A stretch of 64,000 bases of DNA from Holophaga foetida DSM 6591 (GCF_000242615.2 NZ_KI912268.1:3146690-3210689); one strand, 5' to 3'. Positions 33,798 through 43,045 are shown, counted from the first letter of the stretch. The notes: generated by a model not told the origin, from the sequence alone. Made by a program: numbers and translations.

Positions 33798-34622
33798 TTA
33801 ACGGAAGCGTTCGGGGTGAAGGGCCCGGGCCAGCCACTCGTAGCCTTCGATCCGTAGGTGGGTGGTGTTGGAGAAAAGGGCCCTCGGGATGAGCACCAGC
33901 CTGCCGTATTTCATGGCGGGAAGGTATTTGTATGGCGGCGTCTTGGGCAGGATGGTCGGCAGGTCCTCATCCTTGGCCCCTACCAGCACATCCGGGTTCC
34001 AGGTGAGCACCTTCTCCGTGGGCATGGGCTGGTGGCCCTTCACCCCGGCCTGTGCCACGACATTGATGGCCCCGGCGTGAAGGCAGAGGTCATCGAAGGT
34101 CGTCCCTGCACCCGCTACGAAGGGATAGATCCCTGCGGCCATCACCCGCACGGGCTTGACCCCCGCCAGACGCTTCTGGAGTTCCGCCACCCTTGCCTGG
34201 CTCCTTTGGATGACCGCCTCGGCCCTCTCCGGGTGTCCCAGGGTCTGTCCCAGGCGCCGAAGATTGGCGTAGGCATCCTCCAGGGACTCGAAGTGATCGA
34301 AGAGCATCAGGTTGACCTTGGAGCGCCGGAGCAGTTCCACCACCTCGGGTTTCGAATAGCTGGTGATGAGCACCAGGTCCGGCTTGTGGCGCAGGATGCT
34401 CTCAGCCTCCGCATCCCGCACCGTGGGGTGTTTTTCGTTCTCCCTGGCGTGGATCGAATACCTCGGATCCCGGCTGAAGCGGCTGAGGGCCGCAATCTGC
34501 CCCGGATCCGCCACGGCCAGCAGCAGATCATCCGTTCCCACCGTGTGGCTCACCACCCGGAGGGGAACCCGCCCCCAGAGGAGGGCGGGAACCAGTGCGA
34601 AGAGAAAGATCAGGCGTTTCAT
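33798..34622 (-). CDS. btuF: Periplasmic cobalamin-binding protein, copy 2
   Basis: A 274-residue paralogue of btuF copy 1, start ATG 34622 one base after the stop of btuB copy 2. It has signal peptide MKRLIFLFALVPALLWG and the same fold landmarks (VGTDDLLLAVADPGQIAALS, LRRSKVNLMLFDHFESLEDAYANLRRLGQTLGHPERAE, NPDVLVGAKDEDLPTIL). No permease or ATPase follows, so it must hand ligand to the BtuCD encoded by the neighbouring operon or elsewhere. Divergence from copy 1 is concentrated in the mid domain, which may shift ligand preference among corrinoids. Confidence 0.88.
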   Translation of the reverse strand: MKRLIFLFALVPALLWGRVPLRVVSHTVGTDDLLLAVADPGQIAALSRFSRDPRYSIHARENEKHPTVRDAEAESILRHKPDLVLITSYSKPEVVELLRRSKVNLMLFDHFESLEDAYANLRRLGQTLGHPERAEAVIQRSQARVAELQKRLAGVKPVRVMAAGIYPFVAGAGTTFDDLCLHAGAINVVAQAGVKGHQPMPTEKVLTWNPDVLVGAKDEDLPTILPKTPPYKYLPAMKYGRLVLIPRALFSNTTHLRIEGYEWLARALHPERFR

Positions 34623-34623
34623 G

Positions 34624-36573
34624 TCAGAAACGGTAACGCAGTTCCGCCGTGAGGCTGGGGGACTGGGCGGGATATCCGTAGACCTGGGAGGCATCGTTCT
34701 TGAAATCGTAGGTCCGCGACATCCAGGCCGACTTGCTGGCATGGGGCTGCATCAGATTCTCGCCCCGGAGGGCCAGGGAGAGCTGCTGGCTTACCGCCCA
34801 GGTGGCGCTGAGGCTCAGGTCGTTGAAGTGGGTCCGGTAGGCGAAGCCACTCTCGTACTGGGAGCCGGTCCAGGACCAGCGGCCATCCATGCGGACATCG
34901 CCCAGCACCCAGTAGGTGGCTAGGCCGCAGGCCTGGAAGGGGCGGCGGTATACGGCGCTGGAGGTGAGCTGTTGGGCTTCCGACTTGCTGGTGTCCCGGG
35001 CTTCCTGGTTGCGGTAGAAGCCCGTCAGGCCCCAGGCCTTGGTCTCGTATCCTCCGGAGAGCTCGGCGGACTGGATGCGGATCCCCTGGCCGTTGTAGTA
35101 GAGGTAGGGGGTGGTGTCGAAATAGACCAGGCTGGCGTATAGCGTCCTGGAAAGACTCAGCTGGGCCTTCCATGGGCCCGATTCGTAGCTCAGGCCGCTT
35201 TGGATGAACTTGCTCTTCTCATCATCAAGGGCCTCGCCGGCCTTCCTGGCGTTGTAGACAGACTGGTAGAGGAGCGGGTTGCTGAATCCCCAGCCCGCCG
35301 AGGCGTAGACCCGGAAGCCCGCAGGCAGGATCCAGTTCACCCCGCCCTTGCCGGTGTACACGGCGGAGCGTCGCTCCTCACGGTGGCCCAGGGTCGCCGT
35401 GGGGAGGTCCTGGGCGGCGTGCTCCCAGCGCAGAGACCCCACGATTCTGAGGGTGGGGATGACCTTCACCTCGGCCTCGGCGGAGGCCGCAAGGTGGGTG
35501 TCCTCACCCCTGTAGATCACTGCGGAGATCGGGATCTCGGCCTGGGCCTCCGTGGCCTCCACGGCGAAGGTGGTGGAAAGGATGGAGACGGGGTCCCAGG
35601 TCAGGCTGCCCGTGGCCTGCTTGCTGCGGCTGTGGTAGGGCGAGGGGCTGCCCGTGCCCATGGCAGGCTCGATGCGGTTGACTTCATAGCCCCCCAGTCC
35701 CAGGGCGCCCCGGAGGGTGGGAGAGAAGACGGTCTGAATGGAGGCGCTCAGCATCTCGTTGCGGCTCTGGGTTCCGCGCTCCTCGTCGTAGGCGGCGGCA
35801 GGATCAGTCGCTCTCTTGCTGATGGAGGCGATGGGAAGGGGTACGCCGATGTAGGCATTCCGGTAGCTGAGGGTGGCGAGGGTGTTTGCTCCCAGCTCCT
35901 GGCCGGCGCCCAGGAAGACCCCGGTGGAACGGTAGGCGTTGGCCGCCTCAAGGTTGGAATCCTGCCGCTGGAGGTCCACGGAAGCCCGGACCCATCCGCT
36001 GTTCCACCCATAGGTTGGCGCGAAGGTGGTGCCCACGATCCCGGCGGTTCCGCCCTTCAGGCGGAAGCTGCCGCTGAACCCATCCTTTGGGCTTCCCGCG
36101 GAGTAGAGAGCTACGGAGCCGCCCATGGCGCTGGATCCGTAGCGGGCAGAGCATGGACCCTGCTGTATCTCGGCCCGATCAATGCCCACCAGATTCACCA
36201 TGCTCATATTGGTGCCCACGGTGCCCGAGGGGTCGTTGACCCGCACCCCATCAATGGTGACGGCCACGTCCTGGGAGCGGGCGCCGCCCAGCTGGAAGGA
36301 GGAGGTGGCGCCGATGGCCCCCGTGCGGTAGACCTGCCCGGGGAAGAGATCCTGGAGCAGGTCGGAGAGGTTGTCGGCTCCGATGCGCTCAAGCTTTGCG
36401 GAAGTCACCACCGTTACCGGGTTCGGGGTCTCCACCAGTTCGACCGGACTGGCCTCCGCGGTGACGCTCACCGTGGCGCTGGCCTCTGCTTTTGGCTTGA
36501 AGCTCCCTGCGGTGCTTTCGGCCATGAGGCTCGCCCCGAGGGCGAGCAGAAGTGCGATGCGGGTCTGTCCCAT
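34624..36573 (-). CDS. btuB: TonB-dependent cobalamin receptor, copy 2
   Basis: A 649-residue receptor paralogous to the one at 31301-33307. It shares the start context (GGAGGCATGAG-ATG), the signal peptide MGQTRIALLLALGASLMA, the VSVTAEASP TonB-box region, plug residues (LERIGADNLSDLLQDLFPGQV, QGPCSARYGSSAMGGSVALYS) and a barrel ending LTAELRYRF. Loop segments differ, for example SISKRATDPAAAYDEERGTQ. It forms a two-gene unit with btuF copy 2 and has its own cobalamin riboswitch. Confidence 0.92.
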   Translation of the reverse strand: MGQTRIALLLALGASLMAESTAGSFKPKAEASATVSVTAEASPVELVETPNPVTVVTSAKLERIGADNLSDLLQDLFPGQVYRTGAIGATSSFQLGGARSQDVAVTIDGVRVNDPSGTVGTNMSMVNLVGIDRAEIQQGPCSARYGSSAMGGSVALYSAGSPKDGFSGSFRLKGGTAGIVGTTFAPTYGWNSGWVRASVDLQRQDSNLEAANAYRSTGVFLGAGQELGANTLATLSYRNAYIGVPLPIASISKRATDPAAAYDEERGTQSRNEMLSASIQTVFSPTLRGALGLGGYEVNRIEPAMGTGSPSPYHSRSKQATGSLTWDPVSILSTTFAVEATEAQAEIPISAVIYRGEDTHLAASAEAEVKVIPTLRIVGSLRWEHAAQDLPTATLGHREERRSAVYTGKGGVNWILPAGFRVYASAGWGFSNPLLYQSVYNARKAGEALDDEKSKFIQSGLSYESGPWKAQLSLSRTLYASLVYFDTTPYLYYNGQGIRIQSAELSGGYETKAWGLTGFYRNQEARDTSKSEAQQLTSSAVYRRPFQACGLATYWVLGDVRMDGRWSWTGSQYESGFAYRTHFNDLSLSATWAVSQQLSLALRGENLMQPHASKSAWMSRTYDFKNDASQVYGYPAQSPSLTAELRYRF

Positions 36574-36661
36574 CTCATGCCTCCACGCATGGGACCGGGG
36601 GGCAGAGGGAAGGCCCCGGAGGGCCGATCCGTATCCGCTCCCACGGCGGGTTTGGAGAATG

Positions 36662-36831
36662 CTGGATCGGTCTCCGGGCTCGCACGCGACGGATCCTGGC
36701 AGATCCCCGTCACCTTCCCGGGATCGCAGCCCCAGTGGTTCCGGTCAAGTCTCCCGGCTTTCGCCGAGGTGCATACCGTTGCGGGGCAGCGCAGGTTTCA
36801 CACCTGCTTCCCGTTAACCAGCATGTATTGG
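36662..36831 (-). ncRNA. AdoCbl (cobalamin) riboswitch upstream of btuB copy 2
   Basis: Nearly identical in core to the copy at 33398-33566. On the minus strand it has GGGAAGCAGGTGTGAAACCTG, CGCTGCCCCGCAACGGTA, AACCACTG and the B12 box AGCCCGGAGACCGATCC (36680-36664). Compensatory change is visible: the 5' AGGTGTGAAACCT stem varies with pairing kept. The region from here to the methyltransferase start at 36956 contains no further gene. Confidence 0.95.
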
Positions 36832-36955
36832 TATGACCAGAATTCCACGGGTGGGGGATGAAGGCAAGGGATGGCTTTCTCTCGTCGGACCACATCCCTT
36901 CTATCTCATGGATAAACTTTGGGTTCCGTCCCTTTGGGGCGGGCGGAGGGATAGC

Positions 36956-38722
36956 ATGCAGCGGATCCTGGGCGCCGAGCCCTTCCTGATCGCCGATGGG
37001 GCCATGGGCACCTACTTCACCCAGATCACCGGGGAGGACAGCGGCGCCGTGGAGCGGGCGAACCTGGATCGCCCCGAGCTGATCCAGAGCATCCACGCTG
37101 AATACATCGCAGCGGGGGCCCGGCTGATCCGCACCAATACCTTCGGTGCCAGCAGCCTCGCCCTGGGGGTACCCCGGGACGAGGCTGCTCGCATCCTCCG
37201 GGCCGGGGTGGAGATCGCCCGGCGAGCCGCACTGGGGACCGGGGTTCTGGTGGCCGCCAGCATCGGCCCTGTTCCCGAACTGAGTCCGGACGGAAGCCTG
37301 GTGGATGTTCAGGGGGAATACCGGTTCCTGGTGGACACCCTTCTGCAGGAGGGGGTGGAGCACTTCATCTTCGAGACCTTCAGCAGTCTGGAGCCTCTGA
37401 GGGACGCAACGGCCTATCTCCGGGAGCGGTGCCCGGCCGCTTTCATCCTGGCCCAGTTCGCCACGACCCCCGAAGGTCTGAGCCGCAAGGGGGTGCCCAA
37501 TGATCGGCTGGTGCGGGAGCTGAAGGCCCTCGGCACCCTCGATGCCTATGGTTTCAACTGCGGGGCCGGACCCACCCACCTCCTGAGAACCCTCCAGCGC
37601 CTGGATCTGGGGAACGACCTGGTTTCCGTCATGCCCAATGCCGGATACCCCGAGCTGGTGAACGAGCGCACCATCTATCATCCCAACCCGGCCTATTTCG
37701 CGGAGCGGATGCGGGATATCCACCGCCAGGGGGCCCGCGTCCTTGGCGGGTGCTGTGGTTCCACGCCAGCCCACATCCGGGCCCTGGCGGAGTTGATGGG
37801 CAGGTCGTCTGCGGAGCGGGTGGCCTTCCGTGTGGCCGAGGCGGCACCAGTCAGGCCGGTGGCCGCCCCGAACCCCTTTGCCGAAAAACTGAAGAGGGGG
37901 GACTTCGTGGTGGCCGTGGAGCTGGATCCTCCCTTTGATACAGACGCCAGCAAGCTCCTCCAGGGGGCCCGCCGATGCCTGGAGGCTGGGGTGGATCTCC
38001 TGACCATTGCCGATTCGCCCATGGCCCGGGCCAGGGTGGATTCCCTGGCCATGGCGGCCAAGGTCCAGCGGGAGGTGGGTATCCAGACCATGCCCCATGT
38101 CTGCTGCCGGGACAAGAATCTGAACGCCCTCAAGTCCGGTTTCCTGGCGGGACATATCGAGGGGCTGCGCAACCTGCTGGCGGTGACGGGGGATGCCATT
38201 CCGGCGGGGGATCGGGCCGAGATCAAGGCGGTCTTCAACCTGAATTCCTTCCGCCTCATCGAATTCCTGGCGGAGCTCAACCGGGGGCCCTTCCAGGGGG
38301 ATCCCTTCCTGATCGGGGGTGCTCTGAATCTGAACGCCGCCAACCGGGATGCCGAGGTGGCCCGCATGGCCACCAAGGCGTCCCGGGGGGCCACCTTCTT
38401 CCTGACCCAGCCCATCTACTCCCAGGAGGTCATCGACTACCTGGCGACCATGGCGCGCCCCGCGGGGGTGAAGATCCTCGGCGGCATCCTGCCTCTGGTG
38501 AGCTACCGCAACGCCCAGTTCCTCAACAACGAGATGCCTGGGATCCAGGTCCCCCAGGACTTCATCAACCGCTTCCATCCCGAAATGCCGAAGGATGAGG
38601 CCGAGGCTGTCGGGGTCGAGCTGGCGGGGGATGTGGCCCGGAGGCTCAGGCCCCATGTGGACGGCTTCTACTTCATGACGCCCTTCAACCGGGTGGAGAT
38701 GGTGCTTCAGATCATGAAATAG
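36956..38722 (+). CDS. Bifunctional homocysteine S-methyltransferase / methylenetetrahydrofolate reductase
   Basis: A 588-residue fusion, start ATG 36956 with GGAGGG five bases ahead (a longer frame exists but lacks a site). Residues 1-290 are a Zn-type homocysteine methyltransferase: LIADGAMGTYF, RTNTFGAS, YGFNCGAGP and GGCCGSTPAHIRAL, whose Cys pair and the earlier Cys bind zinc. Residues 300-588 are a MetF TIM barrel (VVAVELDPPFD, DLLTIADSP, PHVCCRDKNLNALKS, NLLAVTGDAIP, FFLTQPIYS). It resembles B. subtilis YitJ. The reductase makes 5-methyl-THF; the methyltransferase part may pass methyl to homocysteine or act as the N-terminal module of a split MetH with separate B12 subunit. It is divergent from btuB copy 2. 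Confidence 0.9.
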   Translation: MQRILGAEPFLIADGAMGTYFTQITGEDSGAVERANLDRPELIQSIHAEYIAAGARLIRTNTFGASSLALGVPRDEAARILRAGVEIARRAALGTGVLVAASIGPVPELSPDGSLVDVQGEYRFLVDTLLQEGVEHFIFETFSSLEPLRDATAYLRERCPAAFILAQFATTPEGLSRKGVPNDRLVRELKALGTLDAYGFNCGAGPTHLLRTLQRLDLGNDLVSVMPNAGYPELVNERTIYHPNPAYFAERMRDIHRQGARVLGGCCGSTPAHIRALAELMGRSSAERVAFRVAEAAPVRPVAAPNPFAEKLKRGDFVVAVELDPPFDTDASKLLQGARRCLEAGVDLLTIADSPMARARVDSLAMAAKVQREVGIQTMPHVCCRDKNLNALKSGFLAGHIEGLRNLLAVTGDAIPAGDRAEIKAVFNLNSFRLIEFLAELNRGPFQGDPFLIGGALNLNAANRDAEVARMATKASRGATFFLTQPIYSQEVIDYLATMARPAGVKILGGILPLVSYRNAQFLNNEMPGIQVPQDFINRFHPEMPKDEAEAVGVELAGDVARRLRPHVDGFYFMTPFNRVEMVLQIMK

Positions 38723-38819
38723 AGGGGCATTGTTTCGGCAAGCAGGAGCTTCGATTTCCCTTCGTCTGCCAGGGACGGTATTCCTTAAAGCTTGGAAACC
38801 AACGCTTGGGAGAACGGAT

Positions 38820-40223
38820 ATGTCGCTTGCCACCAGAGAAGCCAAGTGGGTCTATGCCATCTGTATGGTGACCTCGTTTCTTGTTCCATTCATGATCAGC
38901 TCGCTGAACCTGGCGGTGCCTTCGATCGGCCTTGCCTTCCACGGCAGCCAGTATCTGCTGAACTGGGTGGTGGCTTCTTTCCTGCTGGTCACCGGCTCCC
39001 TGCTCCTCCCCATGGGCAAGTTGGCGGATCTGACGGGTCGGGTACGGATCTTCAAGCTCGGGCTCTTCTTCTTTTTTCTCGCTTCGGCGGCCTGCGCCAT
39101 GGCACCCACCATCCATTGGCTCATCATCTTCAGGACCTTGCAGGGGGTGGGGGCATCCATGATCTTCTCCACTGCCGTGGCCCTGCTGACGACAGTGGTG
39201 CCGCCCCAGGAACGGGGCAAGGCCATGGGTATCAATGTGGGCATCGTCTACTTTGCCTACTCCGCAGGGCCCATCCTGGGAGGGGCGATCTGCAGCTGGT
39301 TCGGATGGAAGGGGATCTTCATCTTCCTCGCGATCATCGCCCTGGCGGTGCTGGTCATGACGCTCGTCAATCTTCATGGCCCCTGGACTGCTCCTGATCT
39401 CGCCCGCATCGATCCTCTGGGGAGCCTGCTCTGCATCGTGGGGCTGGTGCTCTTCCTTTACGGTTCCAGCAGTCTGTCGCTCTCCACGGCCTACTGGGGG
39501 ATCACCCTCCTGGGGCTGGCCTTCCTCGTGGTCTTTGTGATCCATGAAGGCCGCACGGCCCACCCCATCCTGCCCATCACCCTCTTCACCCACAATCGGG
39601 TCTTCGCCTTCTCCAACCTTGCCTCCGTCATCAACTACAGCTCCATCTTCGCCATGCCCTTCCTGCTCAGTCTCTATCTTCAGACGGTGCGGGGCGTGTC
39701 TCTGAGGTCCGCGGGTGGCATTCTGCTGGTGCAGTCGGTGGTGATGGCGGTCCTCTCCCCCATCGTTGGGAAGCTCTCGGACCGCATCGAGCCTAGGATC
39801 CTCTCCTCCCTGGGGATGGCTGTGAACACTGCCGGATTGCTGATCTTTGTGTTTCTGCGGGAGGGCTCAAGCGTTTCTCTGATCCTGTGGAACCTGGCCT
39901 TCATCGGACTGGGCTACGCCCTGTTCTCTGCCCCCAACACGAACGCCATCATGGGCTCGGTGGACCGCACGCAATACGGTGTGGCCTCCTCGGCCATGGG
40001 GACGGCTCGGGTGGTGGGGCAGGCCCTGAGCATGGCCATCGTTTCCCTGATCACCACCCACTTTGTGGGGGCATGGACCATTGGGACTTCCGGGTACTCG
40101 GGGCACTTCCTGATGGGGATGAAGGCGAGCTTTGTGGTCTTCGCCATTCTGAACTTCGTCGGCGTCTTCGCCTCACTGGCCCGGGGGGCCATGCGGTTCA
40201 ACTCCCATGGGGTGACGCATTAG
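38820..40223 (+). CDS. MFS drug exporter, DHA2 (EmrB/QacA) type
   Basis: A 467-residue membrane protein with about 14 hydrophobic helices, start ATG 38820 behind GGGAG. LNLAVPSIGLAF in helix 1, GKLADLTGRVRIFKLG (motif A), FRTLQGVGASMIFSTAVALLTT and GINVGIVYFAYSAGPILGGAICSWFGWKGIF (motif C) are characteristic of the DHA2 proton-antiport efflux family. The substrate is unknown. It follows the methyltransferase by 97 bp with its own leader, so it may be separately transcribed. Confidence 0.88.
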   Translation: MSLATREAKWVYAICMVTSFLVPFMISSLNLAVPSIGLAFHGSQYLLNWVVASFLLVTGSLLLPMGKLADLTGRVRIFKLGLFFFFLASAACAMAPTIHWLIIFRTLQGVGASMIFSTAVALLTTVVPPQERGKAMGINVGIVYFAYSAGPILGGAICSWFGWKGIFIFLAIIALAVLVMTLVNLHGPWTAPDLARIDPLGSLLCIVGLVLFLYGSSSLSLSTAYWGITLLGLAFLVVFVIHEGRTAHPILPITLFTHNRVFAFSNLASVINYSSIFAMPFLLSLYLQTVRGVSLRSAGGILLVQSVVMAVLSPIVGKLSDRIEPRILSSLGMAVNTAGLLIFVFLREGSSVSLILWNLAFIGLGYALFSAPNTNAIMGSVDRTQYGVASSAMGTARVVGQALSMAIVSLITTHFVGAWTIGTSGYSGHFLMGMKASFVVFAILNFVGVFASLARGAMRFNSHGVTH

Positions 40224-40536
40224 TATAAACAAGTTCGGGTTCCTCCCTCGCGGGGATAGACTGCAGGGGGTGTCCTTCAAGATTAGTCATCCTTATTTGG
40301 TGGAGTCCGGTGACTTGGGTTCTTCTTTGAATTCAGCTGCTCTTCGCGGGCGCACCAAAAAAAAGAGCCTATATTGCTCATCGGTAGGTGGCTGTTTTTT
40401 CCCGGTCAAGTCCGTTTGGGGCATGGTGAAGAGAAACCCTTTCTACGAGCCGAACCTATAAATCGCGTTACGGTCATGAATTTATGATTGCAAGATCTGC
40501 TTGTTTTATCGCATTCTTCCTATAGGAGGGTTTCCC
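40224..40536. other. Gene-free stretch before the XRE regulator
   Basis: No gene is recognised in these 313 bp. The latter half is AT-richer (from about 40450), with ATTTATGATTGCAAG and a purine-rich AGGAGG at 40524-40529 that is the ribosome site of the next gene. The promoter of that gene presumably lies here. A run of eight A residues occurs at about 40357. Confidence 0.6.
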
Positions 40537-40998
40537 TTGAGACGCGCAGAATCCAGTCCCGAAAATCCAATCTCTCTCGATACGCTGGGTGGCCGCATCA
40601 AGGCCGTGCGCGTGACTTGGCGCTGGTCCCAGGAGGAGATGGCCGAAGCCCTGCGTGTGGACCAGGCCTCCATTTCGTTCTGGGAGCGTGACAAGATCGT
40701 CCCCTCGGGTTCCGCCATGGTGGCCCTGGCGGCCCTCTTCCGTACCAGCGTAGACGCGCTTGAGAAGGGCGATGGCTTTGTGGTTCCGGATCCCCCCTCC
40801 AAGATGGATCCCAATGCCAAGCCCACCCGCGGCGAGATTCCCCGGAGCGTTGCCCTGCCTCCCATCAAGGAAGACGATGTCATCTCCATCGTCGACCTCA
40901 AGGATGGCTCCTCCAAGAGCAAGCAGCTCTCCGAAGCCATGATGGTCCTGGTTCAGGGCGTCAAGGACGGCCGCCGGGTATGGGTAGTGATGGAGTAG
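40537..40998 (+). CDS. XRE-family DNA-binding protein with C-terminal extension
   Basis: A 153-residue protein best started at TTG 40537, which follows AGGAGG at spacing 7; no ATG or GTG with a site is available. Residues about 14-75 form an XRE helix-turn-helix (LGGRIKAVRVTWRWSQEEMAEALRVDQASISFWERDKIVPSGSAMVALAALF). A Pro-rich linker and a conserved-looking C-terminal segment (VISIVDLKDGSSKSKQLSEAMMVLVQGVKDGRRVWVVME) follow; I do not recognise that part. It is a monocistron closed by a strong terminator. Its targets are unknown. Confidence 0.7.
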   Translation: MRRAESSPENPISLDTLGGRIKAVRVTWRWSQEEMAEALRVDQASISFWERDKIVPSGSAMVALAALFRTSVDALEKGDGFVVPDPPSKMDPNAKPTRGEIPRSVALPPIKEDDVISIVDLKDGSSKSKQLSEAMMVLVQGVKDGRRVWVVME

Positions 40999-41010
40999 CA
41001 TCTGTCTCCA

Positions 41011-41059
41011 TTCCAAAAAGAGGAAAGCCCTGACTATCAGGGCTTTCCTCTTTTTGGAA
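41011..41059. terminator. Strong terminator after the XRE gene
   Basis: A perfect 23-bp stem (41011-41033 with 41037-41059) and three-base loop CTA; the stem is A-rich at the left end and T-rich (CTCTTTTT) at the right, so it can terminate transcription from both directions. It starts 13 bp after the stop codon. Confidence 0.9.
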
Positions 41060-41111
41060 AGGAACGTCAGGGACGGAGTTCTCCACATAAAACGGTACAT
41101 TATGATGAGTG

Positions 41112-41126
41112 ATAAAACGCGTTATT
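41112..41126. promoter_or_regulatory. Possible IclR operator dyad
   Basis: ATAAAACGCGTTATT contains the palindrome AACGCGTT with near-symmetric flanks, about 85 bp upstream of the iclR-type gene in an AT-rich leader. A similar AAAACGTTACA-type dyad is at 41980-41993 and AAAACGGTACATT at 41087. Autoregulation through these is only a suggestion. Confidence 0.35.
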
Positions 41127-41211
41127 CTGTATCTATTAACATTTGTAAGGCAGATCTGAGTCGTCGCGGATGTTGGCATATGGAATGTCGTTAATCTCCT
41201 AAAAGGATTGA

Positions 41212-41982
41212 ATGTCGATGTCATCCTCGTCGGAAAAAGCGGGAAGTTCTGTGATCCAGGTGGTCGCCCGTGCTGCAGATATCCTCTTTGTCCTGGCTCG
41301 CCATCGCGATGGCCTGACCCTGGCTGCATTGGCTCAGATCATGGACTTGCCGCGCTCCACGGTGCAGCGCATCGTGAAGACCTTGGAGGAATCCAATCTG
41401 GTGATCGCCGCCTCGGCAAAAAGTGGCTTTCGGCTTGGGCCAGCCTTGACCCTTCTCGCGAACTCCGTGCGCCCCTTCGATCTCGTGACGATGATCCACC
41501 CTTTCCTGGTCCGCCTGGCCAGTGAAACTGGCGAAACCGTTGAACTCTCGATCCTCTCCCACGGCAGTGCCGTGGTGGTGGCGCAGATTCATGGGACCCA
41601 TGCGCTCAGGGTGACCAGCGCCGTCGGCAGTTCGCTTCCCCTGCACGGCACCGCAATCGGCAAAGCCATGCTGGCAGCGCTTCCTGAGCATGAGCTTGAG
41701 GCCCTGCGCAGGCAGATGCCCCTCAAACCCTTGACCAAGAATACGATCGTCACCTGGGAGGACATGGATCGGGAGTTGGCCTCGATACGGGGGACCCGTG
41801 TCGCCTTTGATCGGGAGGAGAACATCGTCGGGATCTGTTCCCTTGGTGTGGCTATGGAGGGATATGAGGGCGAGATGGCGGCGGTCTCCGTCCTTGTACC
41901 CACTCGGAGATTCAAGGCCAATCAAGAGGCCCTGGCGAAAGCCATTCTGAACTGCTGCGAGTCTTTTCAACGCCGAATGTAA
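41212..41982 (+). CDS. IclR-family transcriptional regulator
   Basis: A 256-residue IclR protein. A winged helix (ARAADILFVLARHRDGLTLAALAQIMDLPRSTVQRIVKTLEESNLV) is followed by the IclR ligand domain (SETVELSILSHGSAVVVAQI, LPLHGTAIGKAMLAALPEHELEALRRQMPLKPLTKNTI, VAFDREENIVGICSLGVAM). Start ATG 41212 follows AAAAGGA. The ligand is unknown, and no catabolic operon is directly attached on either side: a terminator precedes it and the next gene is convergent. The AT-rich leader carries a small dyad (ATAAAACGCGTTATT at about 41112-41126) that could be an operator; a related TGTAAAACGTTACA spans its stop codon at 41980. Confidence 0.9.
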   Translation: MSMSSSSEKAGSSVIQVVARAADILFVLARHRDGLTLAALAQIMDLPRSTVQRIVKTLEESNLVIAASAKSGFRLGPALTLLANSVRPFDLVTMIHPFLVRLASETGETVELSILSHGSAVVVAQIHGTHALRVTSAVGSSLPLHGTAIGKAMLAALPEHELEALRRQMPLKPLTKNTIVTWEDMDRELASIRGTRVAFDREENIVGICSLGVAMEGYEGEMAAVSVLVPTRRFKANQEALAKAILNCCESFQRRM

Positions 41983-42001
41983 AACGTTACATTTCTCGCT
42001 T

Positions 42002-43045
42002 CTACTGCAACTCGGCCAGGAGCTGGTCCAGCAGCATGCCCCAGCGGCGTTCGAATTGCCGATGGAACTGGGCGCTCAGGCCCTCGGGGGTCTGCTCCTG
42101 GGAAAGCGAGATCGGAGGCGCCTTGGCCAGGACCACTCCACCAGCATCGGTGATCTGGGCCGTGGCCTCCAGGCGGTAGAGGATGCTTCCCACGAACTGG
42201 GGTTCCGCATAGATGAAGGCCGGCCCCTTGGAACCTCCGCTGAAGGTCAGCTCCAGTCGGAAATCCGCGCCCGCCTCCCTGCACTTGAGGCCGCTCTCGG
42301 TGATGCGTGAGCTGAGGAACTCCTCCATGGCCGGGGGCAGCGCGATATTGGGGCGCAGGGCCATGGCGCACTTGCCGAGATCCAGGGGGGGCAGATCCGC
42401 TGCTTCCAGAGCGGCGAGGCGCTTGTCCACGATTACCCGTTCGGCACGGGTCCGGGCCAGGAGAGGGTCTAGGGAAAGGAGGGCGGTCAACTCGCCCAGG
42501 CGGTCGAGATCTCCCTGGAGCTTCCTGAGGCGCCAGCGGGCGCGACGGCTTCGCTCCTTCTCCAGGCCATGGCGGCTGTTCTCCAGGCCCGTGAGCCGTC
42601 CCTGGAGCGAGGCCTCGGCCTGCCCCAGGTCCAGGACGGCCAGGGCATACGCTGTGCGCCCGGTGGCATCAAGGTAGGTCTGCTCCACGGTGAGCCCAGG
42701 AAGGTCCTCGGCCTGGGTTCCCACCTGCAGTGTGTCCCGGCTGGTCTTGTCGCCGTACCCGTAGGAGCTTCCACCGGAACCCATCTGGGTGGTGCGCGTC
42801 GTCGTGCTCGTCTGTCCCTTGACGCTCACCCGCAGGCGCGCGACGACTTCCAGTCGAGCCCGATCCGAGGCCTGGGCCAGGGCCCGCCCTTCAGACGTGA
42901 AGGGTCCAAGATCTGCAGTCCCGAGGGCATAGATCCGACCCGGCTCCTGGGGAAGCTGCTCGATCCAGACAGGACGCTGGATGCCCGTCGCTGCCGTCGG
43001 GTCGGCCAGGGCGAGCATGCAGGCGAACATTACGGGAAGGGTCAC
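42002..43045 (-). CDS. Exported LPP20-like protein
   Basis: A 347-residue protein with a short signal peptide (MTLPVMFACMLALADPTAA). Residues 25-150 have the LPP20/FlgP-like layout: RPVWIEQLPQEPGRIYALGTADLGPFTSEGRALAQASDRARLEVVARLRVSVKG, then a Ser/Gly/Thr-rich loop and a strand pair ending TAYALAVLDLGQAEASL. A long helical stretch rich in Arg and Leu follows, and a C-terminal domain (FRLELTFSGGSKGPAFIYAEPQFVGSILYRLEATAQI) resembles a second beta domain. No lipobox is apparent. Family members are envelope proteins, some needed for motility; the role here is unknown. It converges with the IclR gene and is not linked to the copper genes by overlap. Confidence 0.65.
   Translation of the reverse strand: MTLPVMFACMLALADPTAATGIQRPVWIEQLPQEPGRIYALGTADLGPFTSEGRALAQASDRARLEVVARLRVSVKGQTSTTTRTTQMGSGGSSYGYGDKTSRDTLQVGTQAEDLPGLTVEQTYLDATGRTAYALAVLDLGQAEASLQGRLTGLENSRHGLEKERSRRARWRLRKLQGDLDRLGELTALLSLDPLLARTRAERVIVDKRLAALEAADLPPLDLGKCAMALRPNIALPPAMEEFLSSRITESGLKCREAGADFRLELTFSGGSKGPAFIYAEPQFVGSILYRLEATAQITDAGGVVLAKAPPISLSQEQTPEGLSAQFHRQFERRWGMLLDQLLAELQ

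Noticed and set aside
31301-36573. The doubled btuB-btuF as an assembly duplication
   Set aside because: The copies differ throughout at many residues and have different loops and lengths (668 and 649; 276 and 274), so they are real paralogues.
36832-36955. A SAM or cobalamin riboswitch controlling the methyltransferase fusion on the plus strand
   Set aside because: The cobalamin riboswitch there is on the minus strand and faces btuB; no riboswitch core is visible ahead of the plus-strand gene.
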